Shown: positions 1-6,139, numbered from the stretch's first letter. The stretch: DNA of 10,921 bases from Chloroflexota bacterium (GCA_013697395.1 JACCWY010000298.1:1-10921), one strand, 5' to 3'. Notes: generated by a model not told the origin, from the letters alone. Translations and numbers: made by a program.

Positions 1-1
1 G

Positions 2-127
2 CAGCGGGTTGCCAGCCTGCCGGCCTTCGTCGACTTCTACAATCGGTCCCGACCACATTGGTCGCTCGCAGGCCAGCCGCCGCTGAGCCGGGCTCCCGTC
101 AACAACGTGAGTGGGAAGAACAGCTAG
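2..127 (+). CDS. IS481-family transposase/integrase, C-terminal end (5' end outside window)
   Basis: The reading frame is open from the left edge of the window and ends at TAG 125-127, giving 41 residues. They include FVDFYNRSRPHWSLAGQPP followed by a VNNVSGKN tail. The FYN-x-x-RPH-x-x-L-x-G motif is the hallmark of the C-terminal end of the DDE (rve) integrase domain of IS481/IS3-type transposases, and the closing NNVxGxN tail is typical of IS481. The protein would cut and join DNA during insertion-sequence transposition. Only the tail is visible, so the catalytic DDE residues and the state of the rest of the gene cannot be judged. The stop codon overlaps the stop codon of the convergent ligase-like gene (CTAG at 124-127). 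I could not recognise a terminal inverted repeat downstream of the stop. Family assignment is confident; element boundaries are unknown. Confidence 0.8.
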   Translation, partial: QRVASLPAFVDFYNRSRPHWSLAGQPPLSRAPVNNVSGKNS

Positions 128-825
128 CCCGCCTCGTCGAGGAAGGGAAGGCGCTGGATGAGCGCGAGGCGAGGCCGCTCGGTCTGGGCCACCGGCGCCA
201 CGGGGACGCGCAGCCACGCCTCGCCGGCACTCCCGGATCGGTACCGCGCGTCGAGGCGCCGCGCAGAGATGGCGCCGAGCCCGAACCGCGCCAGCGCCTC
301 CGCCAGGAGTGTGCCCTCGCCCAGCAGCGCGTGGGAGACCACGCAGCGGTCACCATCGCGCAACGTCGCGGCCAGCCTCTCGCGGCGCGCGGAGAACGGG
401 CGCCGCTGCCAATCCTCGCCGTTGGTCCACAGCATGTCCGACGCGACGTACGCGGGGCGGCCGGCGGAGCGGTCGCCGCCCATGCGCCTGCGGAGCAGCT
501 CGGTGTCGAGCCAGCCGCCCTCATCCAGCGCCAGGAGCCAGCCGTCGAGCAGGACGCCATCGTCCAGCAGCTGCTCCGGCAGCTCATCGGTCAGCTCCCC
601 GAAGGCGACGAGCGCGTCGGCGAGGCCCTCGGCCCGCAGGCGGATCAGCTGCCCGCCCTCGACCCACGCCTGCGCGCGGATGCCCGGCCACCAGGCCTCG
701 AACAGGTATCGGGGGTCGTCGAACGGTGCGACCCCCTCGCTCGGCTGCATCGGCGAGACGCGAGCGGGCAGGCGTTCCCCAGCGCCCGAGGTCGAGATCG
801 GAAGGTCGAGCTGCTCTCCGGGCAC
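124..825 (-). CDS. Catalytically degenerate LigD-type ATP-dependent DNA ligase adenylation-domain protein
   Basis: This 233-residue protein starts at GTG 823-825 and begins 11 bp after the ku stop, so the two genes probably share a transcript. A start at ATG 748-750 (Met26) is also possible and would still include the whole recognisable domain. Residues 40-208 follow the order of a LigD-type ligase nucleotidyltransferase domain: YLFEAWWPGIRA (40-51) for the usual YLFEPKWDGFRA, LLDGWL (92-97) for VLDGEL, YVASDMLW (126-133) for YVxFDLLW, LGAISARRLD (183-192) for LEGVVAKRLD, and AWLRVP (203-208) for xWLKVK. The nucleotide-accepting lysine is Trp45, the motif I aspartate is Pro47, the motif III glutamate is Trp96, the motif IV glutamate is Gly184 with its lysine changed to Arg189, and the last motif V lysine is Pro208. 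Arg50 of motif I and Asp130 remain. No OB-fold follows. The frame is intact, so I infer a pseudoenzyme, possibly a Ku-associated accessory protein. The homology is my reading; inactivity follows from known ligase chemistry. Confidence 0.72.
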   Translation of the reverse strand: MPGEQLDLPISTSGAGERLPARVSPMQPSEGVAPFDDPRYLFEAWWPGIRAQAWVEGGQLIRLRAEGLADALVAFGELTDELPEQLLDDGVLLDGWLLALDEGGWLDTELLRRRMGGDRSAGRPAYVASDMLWTNGEDWQRRPFSARRERLAATLRDGDRCVVSHALLGEGTLLAEALARFGLGAISARRLDARYRSGSAGEAWLRVPVAPVAQTERPRLALIQRLPFLDEAG

Positions 826-836
826 GACCTGCCGCG

Positions 837-1760
837 TCAGGCCGTCTTGCGCCGACGCTGGCGCGGCGCCTCGACCTCGTCGTCCTTGGCCTTCGCCCGG
901 GCCTTGGCCTTGGCCTTCGTCGCGACCTTCGTCGCGACCTTCGTGGGCGCCTTGTCCTCGGCAGAGGCGGCCTTGCGATCCGAGCGTGCCGCTGCGACGG
1001 AGGCTTCGAGGGCGGCCATCAGGTCGGTGATGTTCGTCGGCTCGGCGCGCGCAGCAGCCGGTTCGGGCTTCTCACCGGCCACCTTGCGCTCGATCACGGC
1101 CATCAGCGCCTGGCGATAGTCGTCGGCGTAGTCATCGGCGTTGAACTCGCCGGTCATGCTGGCGACCAGCTGCTCGGCCATCTTCTTCTCGGAGGGCTTG
1201 ATGTCGATCTGGTCCACGGGCAGGTTCAGCTCGTCCATCGCGCGGACTTCGTCCGGCCAGTGCAGCGTGGTCAGCAGCATGGTCTTGCTGAACGGATTGA
1301 GTGCGGCAAGCTGCTCGCGGTCCTTGAGCACGATCTTGCAGATGGCGCTCTTGTTCTGATCGGCGAGGACGGACTTGAGCAGGTAGAAGGCCTTGGCGCC
1401 GATCTGCTCCGGCTCGAGGTAGTACGCCTGCTTCACGAACTGCGTGCCCTCGGCGTCACGGGAGGCGTTGATGAACATCTCGATCTCGATGGCGCGCATC
1501 GTCTTGAGCGGAACCGAGTCGATGTCCTCCTCGGTCACGACGACGTACTTGCCCTTGCTCCACTCGTAGCCGCGCACCGTCTCCGAGCGCGGAATGACCT
1601 CGTCGTGGTACGGGCAGTACACCTTCATCTGGATCCTGTTCAGGCAGCTGGCGTGCAGCAGGTTGAAGCCGATGCCTCCCTGCTCGGTGGCCAGGTACAG
1701 CTTGACCGGGATCGTGACCAGCCCGAACTGGATCGCGCCCCGCCACATGGATCGAGCCAT
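837..1760 (-). CDS. ku: Bacterial Ku, DNA double-strand-break end-binding protein
   Basis: This 307-residue protein is a bacterial Ku. Ku homodimers ring broken DNA ends and recruit a ligase for non-homologous end joining in the cytoplasm. The N-terminus MARSMWRGAIQFGLVTIPVK is the standard Ku opening. The core follows with GYEWSKGKYVVVTEEDI (residues 64-80), the IEIEMFI strand (91-97) and LLTTLHWPDEVR (162-173). A Ku bridge and core extend to about residue 225. The tail (about 228-307) is low complexity, with TKVA repeats and alternating Lys/Ala, then QRRRKTA; such basic tails bind DNA in actinobacterial Ku proteins. ATG 1758-1760 was chosen because it matches the family N-terminus and has GAGAG five bases upstream and AAAGGAG further upstream. 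A longer frame up to 1838 has no family resemblance. The gene is followed after 11 bp by the ligase-like gene. Confidence 0.96.
   Translation of the reverse strand: MARSMWRGAIQFGLVTIPVKLYLATEQGGIGFNLLHASCLNRIQMKVYCPYHDEVIPRSETVRGYEWSKGKYVVVTEEDIDSVPLKTMRAIEIEMFINASRDAEGTQFVKQAYYLEPEQIGAKAFYLLKSVLADQNKSAICKIVLKDREQLAALNPFSKTMLLTTLHWPDEVRAMDELNLPVDQIDIKPSEKKMAEQLVASMTGEFNADDYADDYRQALMAVIERKVAGEKPEPAAARAEPTNITDLMAALEASVAAARSDRKAASAEDKAPTKVATKVATKAKAKARAKAKDDEVEAPRQRRRKTA
880..960. repeat. Low-complexity tandem repeat encoding the Ku basic tail
   Basis: On the plus strand the unit ACCTTCGTCGCG and shorter CCTTGG / CCTTCG units recur in tandem. On the minus strand they encode the TKVA TKVA TKAKAKARAKAK part of the Ku C-terminal tail. 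The repetition gives a basic, probably disordered tail and makes the stretch prone to length change by replication slippage. Confidence 0.6.
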
Positions 1761-1765
1761 TGATT

Positions 1766-1780
1766 CTCTCGTGCTCCTTT
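1766..1780 (-). promoter_or_regulatory. Ribosome binding region of ku
   Basis: On the minus strand GAGAG (1766-1770) lies five bases before ATG 1758-1760, and AAAGGAG (1774-1780) lies 13 bases before it. This supports the MARSMWRG start over the ATG at 1746-1748 four codons downstream. Confidence 0.5.
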
Positions 1781-1855
1781 GTGCGCCCTGCGCGCAGCGT
1801 GCCCTGCGACGGTTCGAACGCGGGCGGTGATGGTACAACGGGCACGCAACAGCCC

Positions 1856-1872
1856 AGTACCACGGTGGTACT
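1856..1872. promoter_or_regulatory. Perfect palindrome, candidate operator between ku and the response regulator
   Basis: AGTACCACGGTGGTACT is a perfect 8-bp inverted repeat around a single central base. It sits in the 163-bp divergent region, 96 bp upstream of the ku ATG and 52 bp upstream of the response-regulator ATG. A further half-site TGGTAC lies at 1831-1836. The form fits a dimeric helix-turn-helix repressor site that could control one or both genes. I do not recognise the regulator, and no convincing -35/-10 pair could be placed around it. Confidence 0.5.
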
Positions 1873-1923
1873 ACTCCGAAGGGCCATAGACCCGCTCAGG
1901 ACCGATCTCCAGACTCCACCGCG

Positions 1924-2316
1924 ATGACCGACACTGACACGCCGCTTCGCGCCTACGTCCTGGAGGACGACCCCGACATCGCCGCCCTCGAAGCCGATCT
2001 CCTGCGCGAGATGGGCTTCGGCGTCGTGACGTGCACCCGGATCGTCGAGCTCGGAGATCTCATGGACGTCGCGCTTCCGCACCTGCTCGTGGTCGATGTC
2101 ATGCTCCCCGACGGCGACGGCGGCGACATCACCGAGCTGCTGCGGAGCGCATGGCCCGGCATCCCGGCGATCATCGTTTCCGCCGCCAGTCGCGAGAGGC
2201 TCGAAGAACTCGAGCCGCTCGGTCCCGTCGTCGCGAAGCCCTTCGACCTCGACTCGTTCCGGGCCGCGGTCGGGCAGGCGCTCGATCGAGGGCAGGAGCT
2301 CCGCAGCGCGTCGTGA
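1924..2316 (+). CDS. Single-domain response regulator (CheY-like receiver)
   Basis: This 130-residue protein is a stand-alone receiver domain. The acidic pocket is Glu14-Asp15-Asp16, the phospho-accepting aspartate is Asp58 in LLVVDVMLPDGDG, the switch Ser86 lies in IIVSAAS, and Lys105-Pro106 form the conserved KPF motif at the end of strand 5. It has no DNA-binding or enzymatic output domain, so it must act by protein contact as in CheY or Spo0F, with phosphate coming from a histidine kinase not encoded here. The ATG start gives a normal receiver N-terminus. No strong Shine-Dalgarno sequence precedes it. It is divergent from ku across the palindrome region and convergent with the OsmC gene (14 bp between stops). 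All catalytic residues are present. Its partner pathway cannot be deduced. Confidence 0.9.
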   Translation: MTDTDTPLRAYVLEDDPDIAALEADLLREMGFGVVTCTRIVELGDLMDVALPHLLVVDVMLPDGDGGDITELLRSAWPGIPAIIVSAASRERLEELEPLGPVVAKPFDLDSFRAAVGQALDRGQELRSAS

Positions 2317-2330
2317 CCGCGGTCCCGACG

Positions 2331-2810
2331 CTACGCGACGCGAGTGCCCTTCGGTCCGGTGACGGCGACGAGCGCCTCGTGCTCGGCCCCGTCGTCATCG
2401 GTCAGCCTGTAGCGGTGCTCGATCGTGGTCACCGCCGAGAGCATGGCAATGATCGGGCAGTACTGCTTCGCCGAAAGCTCGATCGAGCGCCGCAGCGCTT
2501 CAGGGACGACTCGCCCACGCACCCGATGCTCGATCCGGATGGCCGTGAAGACCCTCGGATGCTCGTCGGCCGAATCGCCCTCCACGGCGATCTCGTACGC
2601 GTCCGCCACCTGTCGCTTCTTGCGCAGGATGCTGGCGACGTCCATCGACGTGCAGCCGGCCAGCGCCGCGAGCAGTGTCTCCTTCGGCCCGGGCGCCGCG
2701 CCGTCGCCCTCGGGCGGATCTCCGTCGAGGCCGACCACCCGGCCGCTCGAGGTTCGGGCCTCGACACGGCTGCGCGCCGGATCGATCACGGCCAGGATGC
2801 TCATCGCCAT
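2331..2810 (-). CDS. OsmC/Ohr-family peroxidase
   Basis: This 159-residue protein belongs to the OsmC family, thiol peroxidases that detoxify organic hydroperoxides in the cytoplasm. The two redox cysteines are Cys53 in LAGCTSMD and Cys118 in AKQYCPI, which are the expected active-site positions on helices of the swapped dimer. Glu44 (in PKETLLAAL) matches the conserved glutamate that helps orient the catalytic arginine. Its length is normal for the family (about 140-160). The N-terminal region has the GLDGDPP turn seen in YhfA-like OsmC proteins. The GCTSMD form is closer to the general OsmC/YhfA branch than to Ohr, so substrate preference is uncertain. Translation could begin at Met1 or Met3. 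The gene is divergent from the NERD gene with only about 35 bp between starts. Confidence 0.92.
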   Translation of the reverse strand: MAMSILAVIDPARSRVEARTSSGRVVGLDGDPPEGDGAAPGPKETLLAALAGCTSMDVASILRKKRQVADAYEIAVEGDSADEHPRVFTAIRIEHRVRGRVVPEALRRSIELSAKQYCPIIAMLSAVTTIEHRYRLTDDDGAEHEALVAVTGPKGTRVA

Positions 2811-2845
2811 GCAACCAGCCTAGCCGAGCGGACGACGGTGCACCC

Positions 2846-3595
2846 GTGCTCGTGATCCGGCCCGCCGGACTCGCGGCGCGCGGCCAACGGCGCCGGCTGC
2901 TCCTGGCCCTCTCGATGGTCGCCGTCGGCCTGCTTGCCGTCGAGCTCGCGCTCCTCTCGAGCGGAACGATCGCGACCGGGTGGATGGCCAGCGCCGGCGC
3001 CGTCGGACTCGGCGTCGGTGCCGCCTGGCTGCTACGGGTGGTCGGACCGAACCGCCGCAGGTCGGCCGGCGAGCTGCTGGAAGAGATGCTGCTGCCCGCC
3101 TTCAACGATGACTTCACGCTCGTCATCGGCCCGCTGCTTCCGGTGCGCGAGGCAGATCGTCTCGACGGGCTCCTCGTCGGCCCCGCCGGCGTGCGCGCCC
3201 TGACGGTTCGCGACTGGGAAGGCCGCTACCGCGTTCGTGGTCGAAGCTGGGAATTCGACGCGGGCCGGCGCGGCTGGATTCCGTGCCGGACCAACCCGAG
3301 CTTCGACGCCGCGCGCCTCGGGGACGGCGTTGCGCGCTGGGCCGCCGATGCGGGGGTGCCGAACGTGCCGGTGCGCGGGGCGGTTGCATTCCCCATGAAG
3401 CGCTCGCGGATCGTGCTCGAGGAGCCGGAGGACGAGATCGTGACGAGGGACAACACGCCGTGGTGGGCGAACGCCATCGGCCGCGTTCGTCGCCTGGACC
3501 CCTCGACCGGCCAGGCCTTCATCTCCGCGGTGCTCGATGCGGCCGACTCGCCCGCACGTCGATCCCGCTCAGCCCCGATCGTCCGCATCCCCTGA
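2846..3595 (+). CDS. Membrane-anchored NERD-domain protein with altered catalytic motif
   Basis: The 249-residue protein begins with two hydrophobic segments (about residues 18-38 and 45-66), giving a membrane hairpin with a cytoplasmic C-terminal part. A nuclease-related (NERD) domain follows at about 75-135: LLPAFNDDFTLVIGPLLP, RLDGLLVGPAGVRAL (105-119) and DWEGRYRVRG (123-132), matching the NERD pattern of D-x-V/L-V-V-G-P then E-T-K-N-W-x-G. The aspartate (Asp107) is present, but the usual Glu-x-Lys is Thr120-Val121-Arg122, so nuclease activity is doubtful. The remaining part, with the NPSFDAARLGDGVARW helix and a VPVRGAVAFP strand, is also typical of NERD proteins. Start choice is uncertain: GTG 2846 and GTG 2852 are in frame, neither with a strong Shine-Dalgarno, and internal ATGs would remove part of the first helix. 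Its role is unknown. Confidence 0.75.
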   Translation: MLVIRPAGLAARGQRRRLLLALSMVAVGLLAVELALLSSGTIATGWMASAGAVGLGVGAAWLLRVVGPNRRRSAGELLEEMLLPAFNDDFTLVIGPLLPVREADRLDGLLVGPAGVRALTVRDWEGRYRVRGRSWEFDAGRRGWIPCRTNPSFDAARLGDGVARWAADAGVPNVPVRGAVAFPMKRSRIVLEEPEDEIVTRDNTPWWANAIGRVRRLDPSTGQAFISAVLDAADSPARRSRSAPIVRIP

Positions 3596-3596
3596 C

Positions 3597-3611
3597 CGCC
3601 GGATACCGGCG
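3597..3611. terminator. Hairpin between convergent genes, candidate bidirectional terminator
   Basis: CGCCGG-ATA-CCGGCG forms a perfect six-pair GC stem with a three-base loop. It exactly fills the gap between the NERD stop (3593-3595) and the stop of the convergent gene (3612-3614). There is no T-run on either side, so it would be a weak or non-canonical terminator. Confidence 0.4.
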
Positions 3612-4205
3612 TCAGCCGGGATCCTCGTCCGCGCCCAACCACGCCTCGGCGGTGTCCTCGTCGAGGACGTCCGCCAGGTCGTCCGCCGGAGCGTCGTCCG
3701 CGATCAGCAGGAGCTGCGCGCGATCGCGGCTCACCGCCACCGCCGCCGCCGTTCGCCCGAGCCCTGGGTGCGCCGTCGACGAGATCGTCACATCGGTCAT
3801 GGCCAGGAATCGGTCGGTCATGTTCATCACGCCGTCGGTCGGGCGGCTGCCCGGCGGTACGTGGATCGTGCCCGCGATCCGGATTGGCGGACTTGCGAAT
3901 TCCGCCTTGACCGGGCGCTTCTGGATGCGCATGTCCGGGCTCGCTCCGCCGGTCAGCCCCGACGCGGACATGACGAGGATCGCGGCCACGGCCACGAGGG
4001 CGGTGGGAGCCGCGCTGGCGGCGGTCGGATCTGCGTGCTCGGTGATCGTGGCGAGCCGGATGGTGACGTGCGTGCCCGACTGCTGGTTGAGGATGTCCGT
4101 CACGCGGCCGAACCGCGTATCGACGATCCCGGAAATCCGATACGCATCGGTCAACAGGTCGACCTCGACCTCACGAGCCGCGCCGAGACCGGCGAACGAG
4201 TCCAT
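3612..4205 (-). CDS. Uncharacterised protein with two copies of a small beta-rich unit
   Basis: I do not recognise this 197-residue protein with certainty. It contains two similar stretches: residues 22-54 (YRISGIVDTRFGRVTDILN then VTIRLATI) and 108-141 (IRIAGTIHVPPGSRPTDGV then FLAMTDVTI). Both share the order R-I-x-G-x-I, a G-x-R-x-T-D turn and a closing hydrophobic strand, which points to an internal duplication. The linker (about 60-85) is alanine-rich and mildly hydrophobic (TALVAVAAILVM). The last 30 residues are acidic (DDAPADDLADVLDEDTAEAW). No signal peptide, enzyme motif or metal site is seen. It lies downstream of the DNA ligase and a 33-codon ORF on the same strand and is probably cotranscribed with them. 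It is convergent with the NERD gene. ATG 4203-4205 is the natural start; codon use matches its neighbours. Confidence 0.8.
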   Translation of the reverse strand: MDSFAGLGAAREVEVDLLTDAYRISGIVDTRFGRVTDILNQQSGTHVTIRLATITEHADPTAASAAPTALVAVAAILVMSASGLTGGASPDMRIQKRPVKAEFASPPIRIAGTIHVPPGSRPTDGVMNMTDRFLAMTDVTISSTAHPGLGRTAAAVAVSRDRAQLLLIADDAPADDLADVLDEDTAEAWLGADEDPG

Positions 4206-4215
4206 CGGCCCAATG

Positions 4216-4317
4216 CTAGCCGACTCCGGCCGCCTTCCGGACCCGCCAGATCTGCTCCGCCGGCCACGTTCGCGCCCACTCCGGGTCGGCTTGCTCGGGC
4301 AGCTCGTGATCGCTCAT
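4216..4317 (-). CDS. Small 33-residue ORF between the DNA ligase and the duplicated-unit protein
   Basis: The frame runs from ATG 4315-4317 to TAG 4216-4218 and encodes an acidic, tryptophan-containing peptide starting MSDHELPEQADPEWARTWP and ending RVRKAAGVG. It begins 9 bp after the ligase stop and ends 10 bp before the next start, exactly filling the gap in an otherwise tightly spaced set of same-strand genes. Nearly every codon ends in G or C, as in real genes here. No Shine-Dalgarno or known domain is seen. Spacing is the main argument that it is translated; it could still be chance. Confidence 0.45.
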   Translation of the reverse strand: MSDHELPEQADPEWARTWPAEQIWRVRKAAGVG

Positions 4318-4326
4318 GGGCCGATG

Positions 4327-6078
4327 CTACCCCGCCCGCTCGCCGTCCTCGGCCGCACCGGTGGCTGCGATGCGCTCGGTCTCGCCGCCGGACCCCGTTG
4401 CCAGCAGGATCCGGCCGGAGGCCTGTTCGCCGAAGAGCGCCTCGACCGTGGCCATCGTGTCGATATCGGCCGGCGTCTTGTCGTCGCGAATGCGCACGAT
4501 GCGCGGAAAGCGCATGGCGAATCCGGACCGATGACGGGCGGAGCGCATGATCCGGTCGAAAGCGATCTCCACGACGACCTCGGGCACGACGGTCCGGTAG
4601 CGCCCGAAGTCCTGGAGCGTGATCCCCTTGAATCGCTCGGTCATTTCGGCGATCTCGGCATCGGTCAGGCCGGTGTAGGCCTTGCCGATGGTGAGGAGGC
4701 GCGCGTCGTGCTCATCGGTCTCGCGCACGGCGAAGGTGTAGTCGGAGAGTACGTCGCGGCGCTTGCCGTGACCCCACTCGACGCCGACGACGACGCAGTC
4801 GAGGGTGGCGAGCGCCTTCTTCAGCTTCAGCCAGCCGAGGCCGCGACGCCCCGGCTGGTAGGCCGAGTCGGGGTCCTTGATCATGAGCCCCTCGTTGCGA
4901 CGCTCTCGCGCGTCGTCGAAGTGGCGCTCGACCTCGTCGGCCGAGCGGGCGCTGGCGAGGTGCGCCAGCAGCAGCCGCTCGCCGCTGCGCTCGGGCAGGG
5001 CGAGGCCTTCGAGCCGCCGGCGGCGCTCACGGAGCGGCGTCTCGATCAGGTCGTCCCCGGCATGGTGCAGCAGGTCGAAGGCGACAAGAACGACGGGCAC
5101 CTCCGCCAGGAGCTCGGCCGATGGCCGCACGCGTCCGAGGCGGGTCTGGAGCGAGGCGAAGTCGAGGACGGTCCCCTCCCGCCTCGGCACCAGCTCGCCG
5201 TCGATCACGAGGGGCCCGAGGTCGGGCAACTCGGCCACCGCGCCGGTGATCTCGGGAAACGAGCGCGTCACGTCGTTGAGGTCACGGCTGAAGAGGCGCA
5301 CGATGCCGCCGGCGTCGACATGCAGCTGGGCGCGAATGCCGTCGTACTTGTCTTCGATCCACGCCTCGTCCCCGACCCGCCGCATCACCTCGGCCGCATC
5401 GACCACGGGTGTGGCGAGCATGAAGCGGATCGGCCGCATCACGTGCAGTGCAGCCTCGGCCAGGCGGTCCTCGCGGGCGAGCCGAGCTGCCTCGCCGATC
5501 TCGCCGGTCAGCATGTGGGCTCGTCGCACCGCGTCAAGCTGGCGCCCGAATGCCTCCGCCACGGCCTCCTCCAGCAGCCCTTCGCGCAGCCCGATCCGCG
5601 TCTCCCGCGACGACACGCGGCCGATGAAACGAGCATCCTCCGGGCTTGCCCGACCGAAGAGGTCGGCCATGAGACCGATGCGGTCCTCGCCGTTGCCGGC
5701 CGCGGCGATGGCGTCGAAGGTGCCGGCCACCTCCGTCACGGTCAAGTGACCACCACGTCGCTCGGCGCCCGCGAGCAGCTCGGCCGCGGCGTCGCCAAAG
5801 TCCGAATGGCGCAGGTAGGCGGCGCGTATCGCCTCCTCGTCGGCCCCGCTCGCCCGCGCCAGCGCGGCAGCCTGCTGCACCCAGCCCATCCCGAGCTTTG
5901 CCGTCGGATCGACCAGCGGTCTCCCGGCGAAGAAGGCGCAGGCCGCGGCCAGCTCCTCGGCGGGCAGGCCACGCAGGTACGCGGCGAGCAGATCGCGCTT
6001 CGCGTTCTTGCTGCGCGTCGCGCCGACGGCCGCAGCGGCGGCGGCGAGATCCGCGAACGGGCTGAACCTGCGTGGCAT
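4327..6078 (-). CDS. lig: ATP-dependent DNA ligase (archaeal/LigB type)
   Basis: This 583-residue ligase seals nicks using ATP through enzyme-AMP and DNA-adenylate intermediates. Residues 1-210 form the alpha-helical DNA-binding domain. The nucleotidyltransferase domain follows: motif I EDKYDGIRAQ with adenylated Lys244, RLFSRDLNDVT (261-271), motif III VIDGELVP (291-298), motif IIIa VAFDLLH (332-338), motif IV EGLMIKD (396-402) and motif V WLKLKK (416-421). An OB-fold domain completes it, with motif VI-like RFPRIVRIRDDK (523-534). All catalytic residues are present and the length is normal for the family of replicative/LIG1-like ligases. The gene heads a minus-strand group with the 33-codon ORF and the duplicated-unit protein. 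With Ku about 2.6 kb away and no LigD in view, it is a candidate partner in end joining, though it may serve other repair. ATG 6076-6078 has no strong Shine-Dalgarno. Confidence 0.96.
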   Translation of the reverse strand: MPRRFSPFADLAAAAAAVGATRSKNAKRDLLAAYLRGLPAEELAAACAFFAGRPLVDPTAKLGMGWVQQAAALARASGADEEAIRAAYLRHSDFGDAAAELLAGAERRGGHLTVTEVAGTFDAIAAAGNGEDRIGLMADLFGRASPEDARFIGRVSSRETRIGLREGLLEEAVAEAFGRQLDAVRRAHMLTGEIGEAARLAREDRLAEAALHVMRPIRFMLATPVVDAAEVMRRVGDEAWIEDKYDGIRAQLHVDAGGIVRLFSRDLNDVTRSFPEITGAVAELPDLGPLVIDGELVPRREGTVLDFASLQTRLGRVRPSAELLAEVPVVLVAFDLLHHAGDDLIETPLRERRRRLEGLALPERSGERLLLAHLASARSADEVERHFDDARERRNEGLMIKDPDSAYQPGRRGLGWLKLKKALATLDCVVVGVEWGHGKRRDVLSDYTFAVRETDEHDARLLTIGKAYTGLTDAEIAEMTERFKGITLQDFGRYRTVVPEVVVEIAFDRIMRSARHRSGFAMRFPRIVRIRDDKTPADIDTMATVEALFGEQASGRILLATGSGGETERIAATGAAEDGERAG

Positions 6079-6128
6079 GCGAGATCGAGTCTAGGCGGCG
6101 CGCGCCCACGGACGTACGATGCTCGGAA

Positions 6129-6134
6129 GGGAGG
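6129..6134 (+). promoter_or_regulatory. Shine-Dalgarno GGGAGG deciding the start of the four-helix membrane protein
   Basis: GGGAGG lies five bases before GTG 6140, an optimal spacing, and downstream of ATG 6119. It therefore favours the GTG as the true start. Confidence 0.65.
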
Positions 6135-6139
6135 ATGAC

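Noticed and set aside
131..141. CCTCG-T-CGAGG repeat after the transposase stop, considered as an insertion-sequence end
   Set aside because: It has a one-base loop, lacks the TG...CA form of IS481 ends, and lies within coding sequence of the ligase-like gene.
58..1763. Long plus-strand open frames opposite the ligase-like and ku genes
   Set aside because: They are arginine/proline/alanine-rich translations without domain signature and lie antisense to well-supported genes; high GC makes such frames common.
1761..1838. N-terminal extension of Ku by 26 residues
   Set aside because: The extension is basic and unlike the family, while MARSMWRG matches the standard Ku N-terminus and has ribosome-site matches before it.
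2315..2324. GACCGCGGTC palindrome between the response regulator and OsmC stops, considered as a terminator
   Set aside because: It has no loop and no T-run; a ten-base GC palindrome is expected by chance in such DNA.
3283..6138. A 951-codon plus-strand open frame opposite the DNA ligase
   Set aside because: It is antisense to a ligase with all motifs and runs through parts of several genes; its translation has no recognisable domain.
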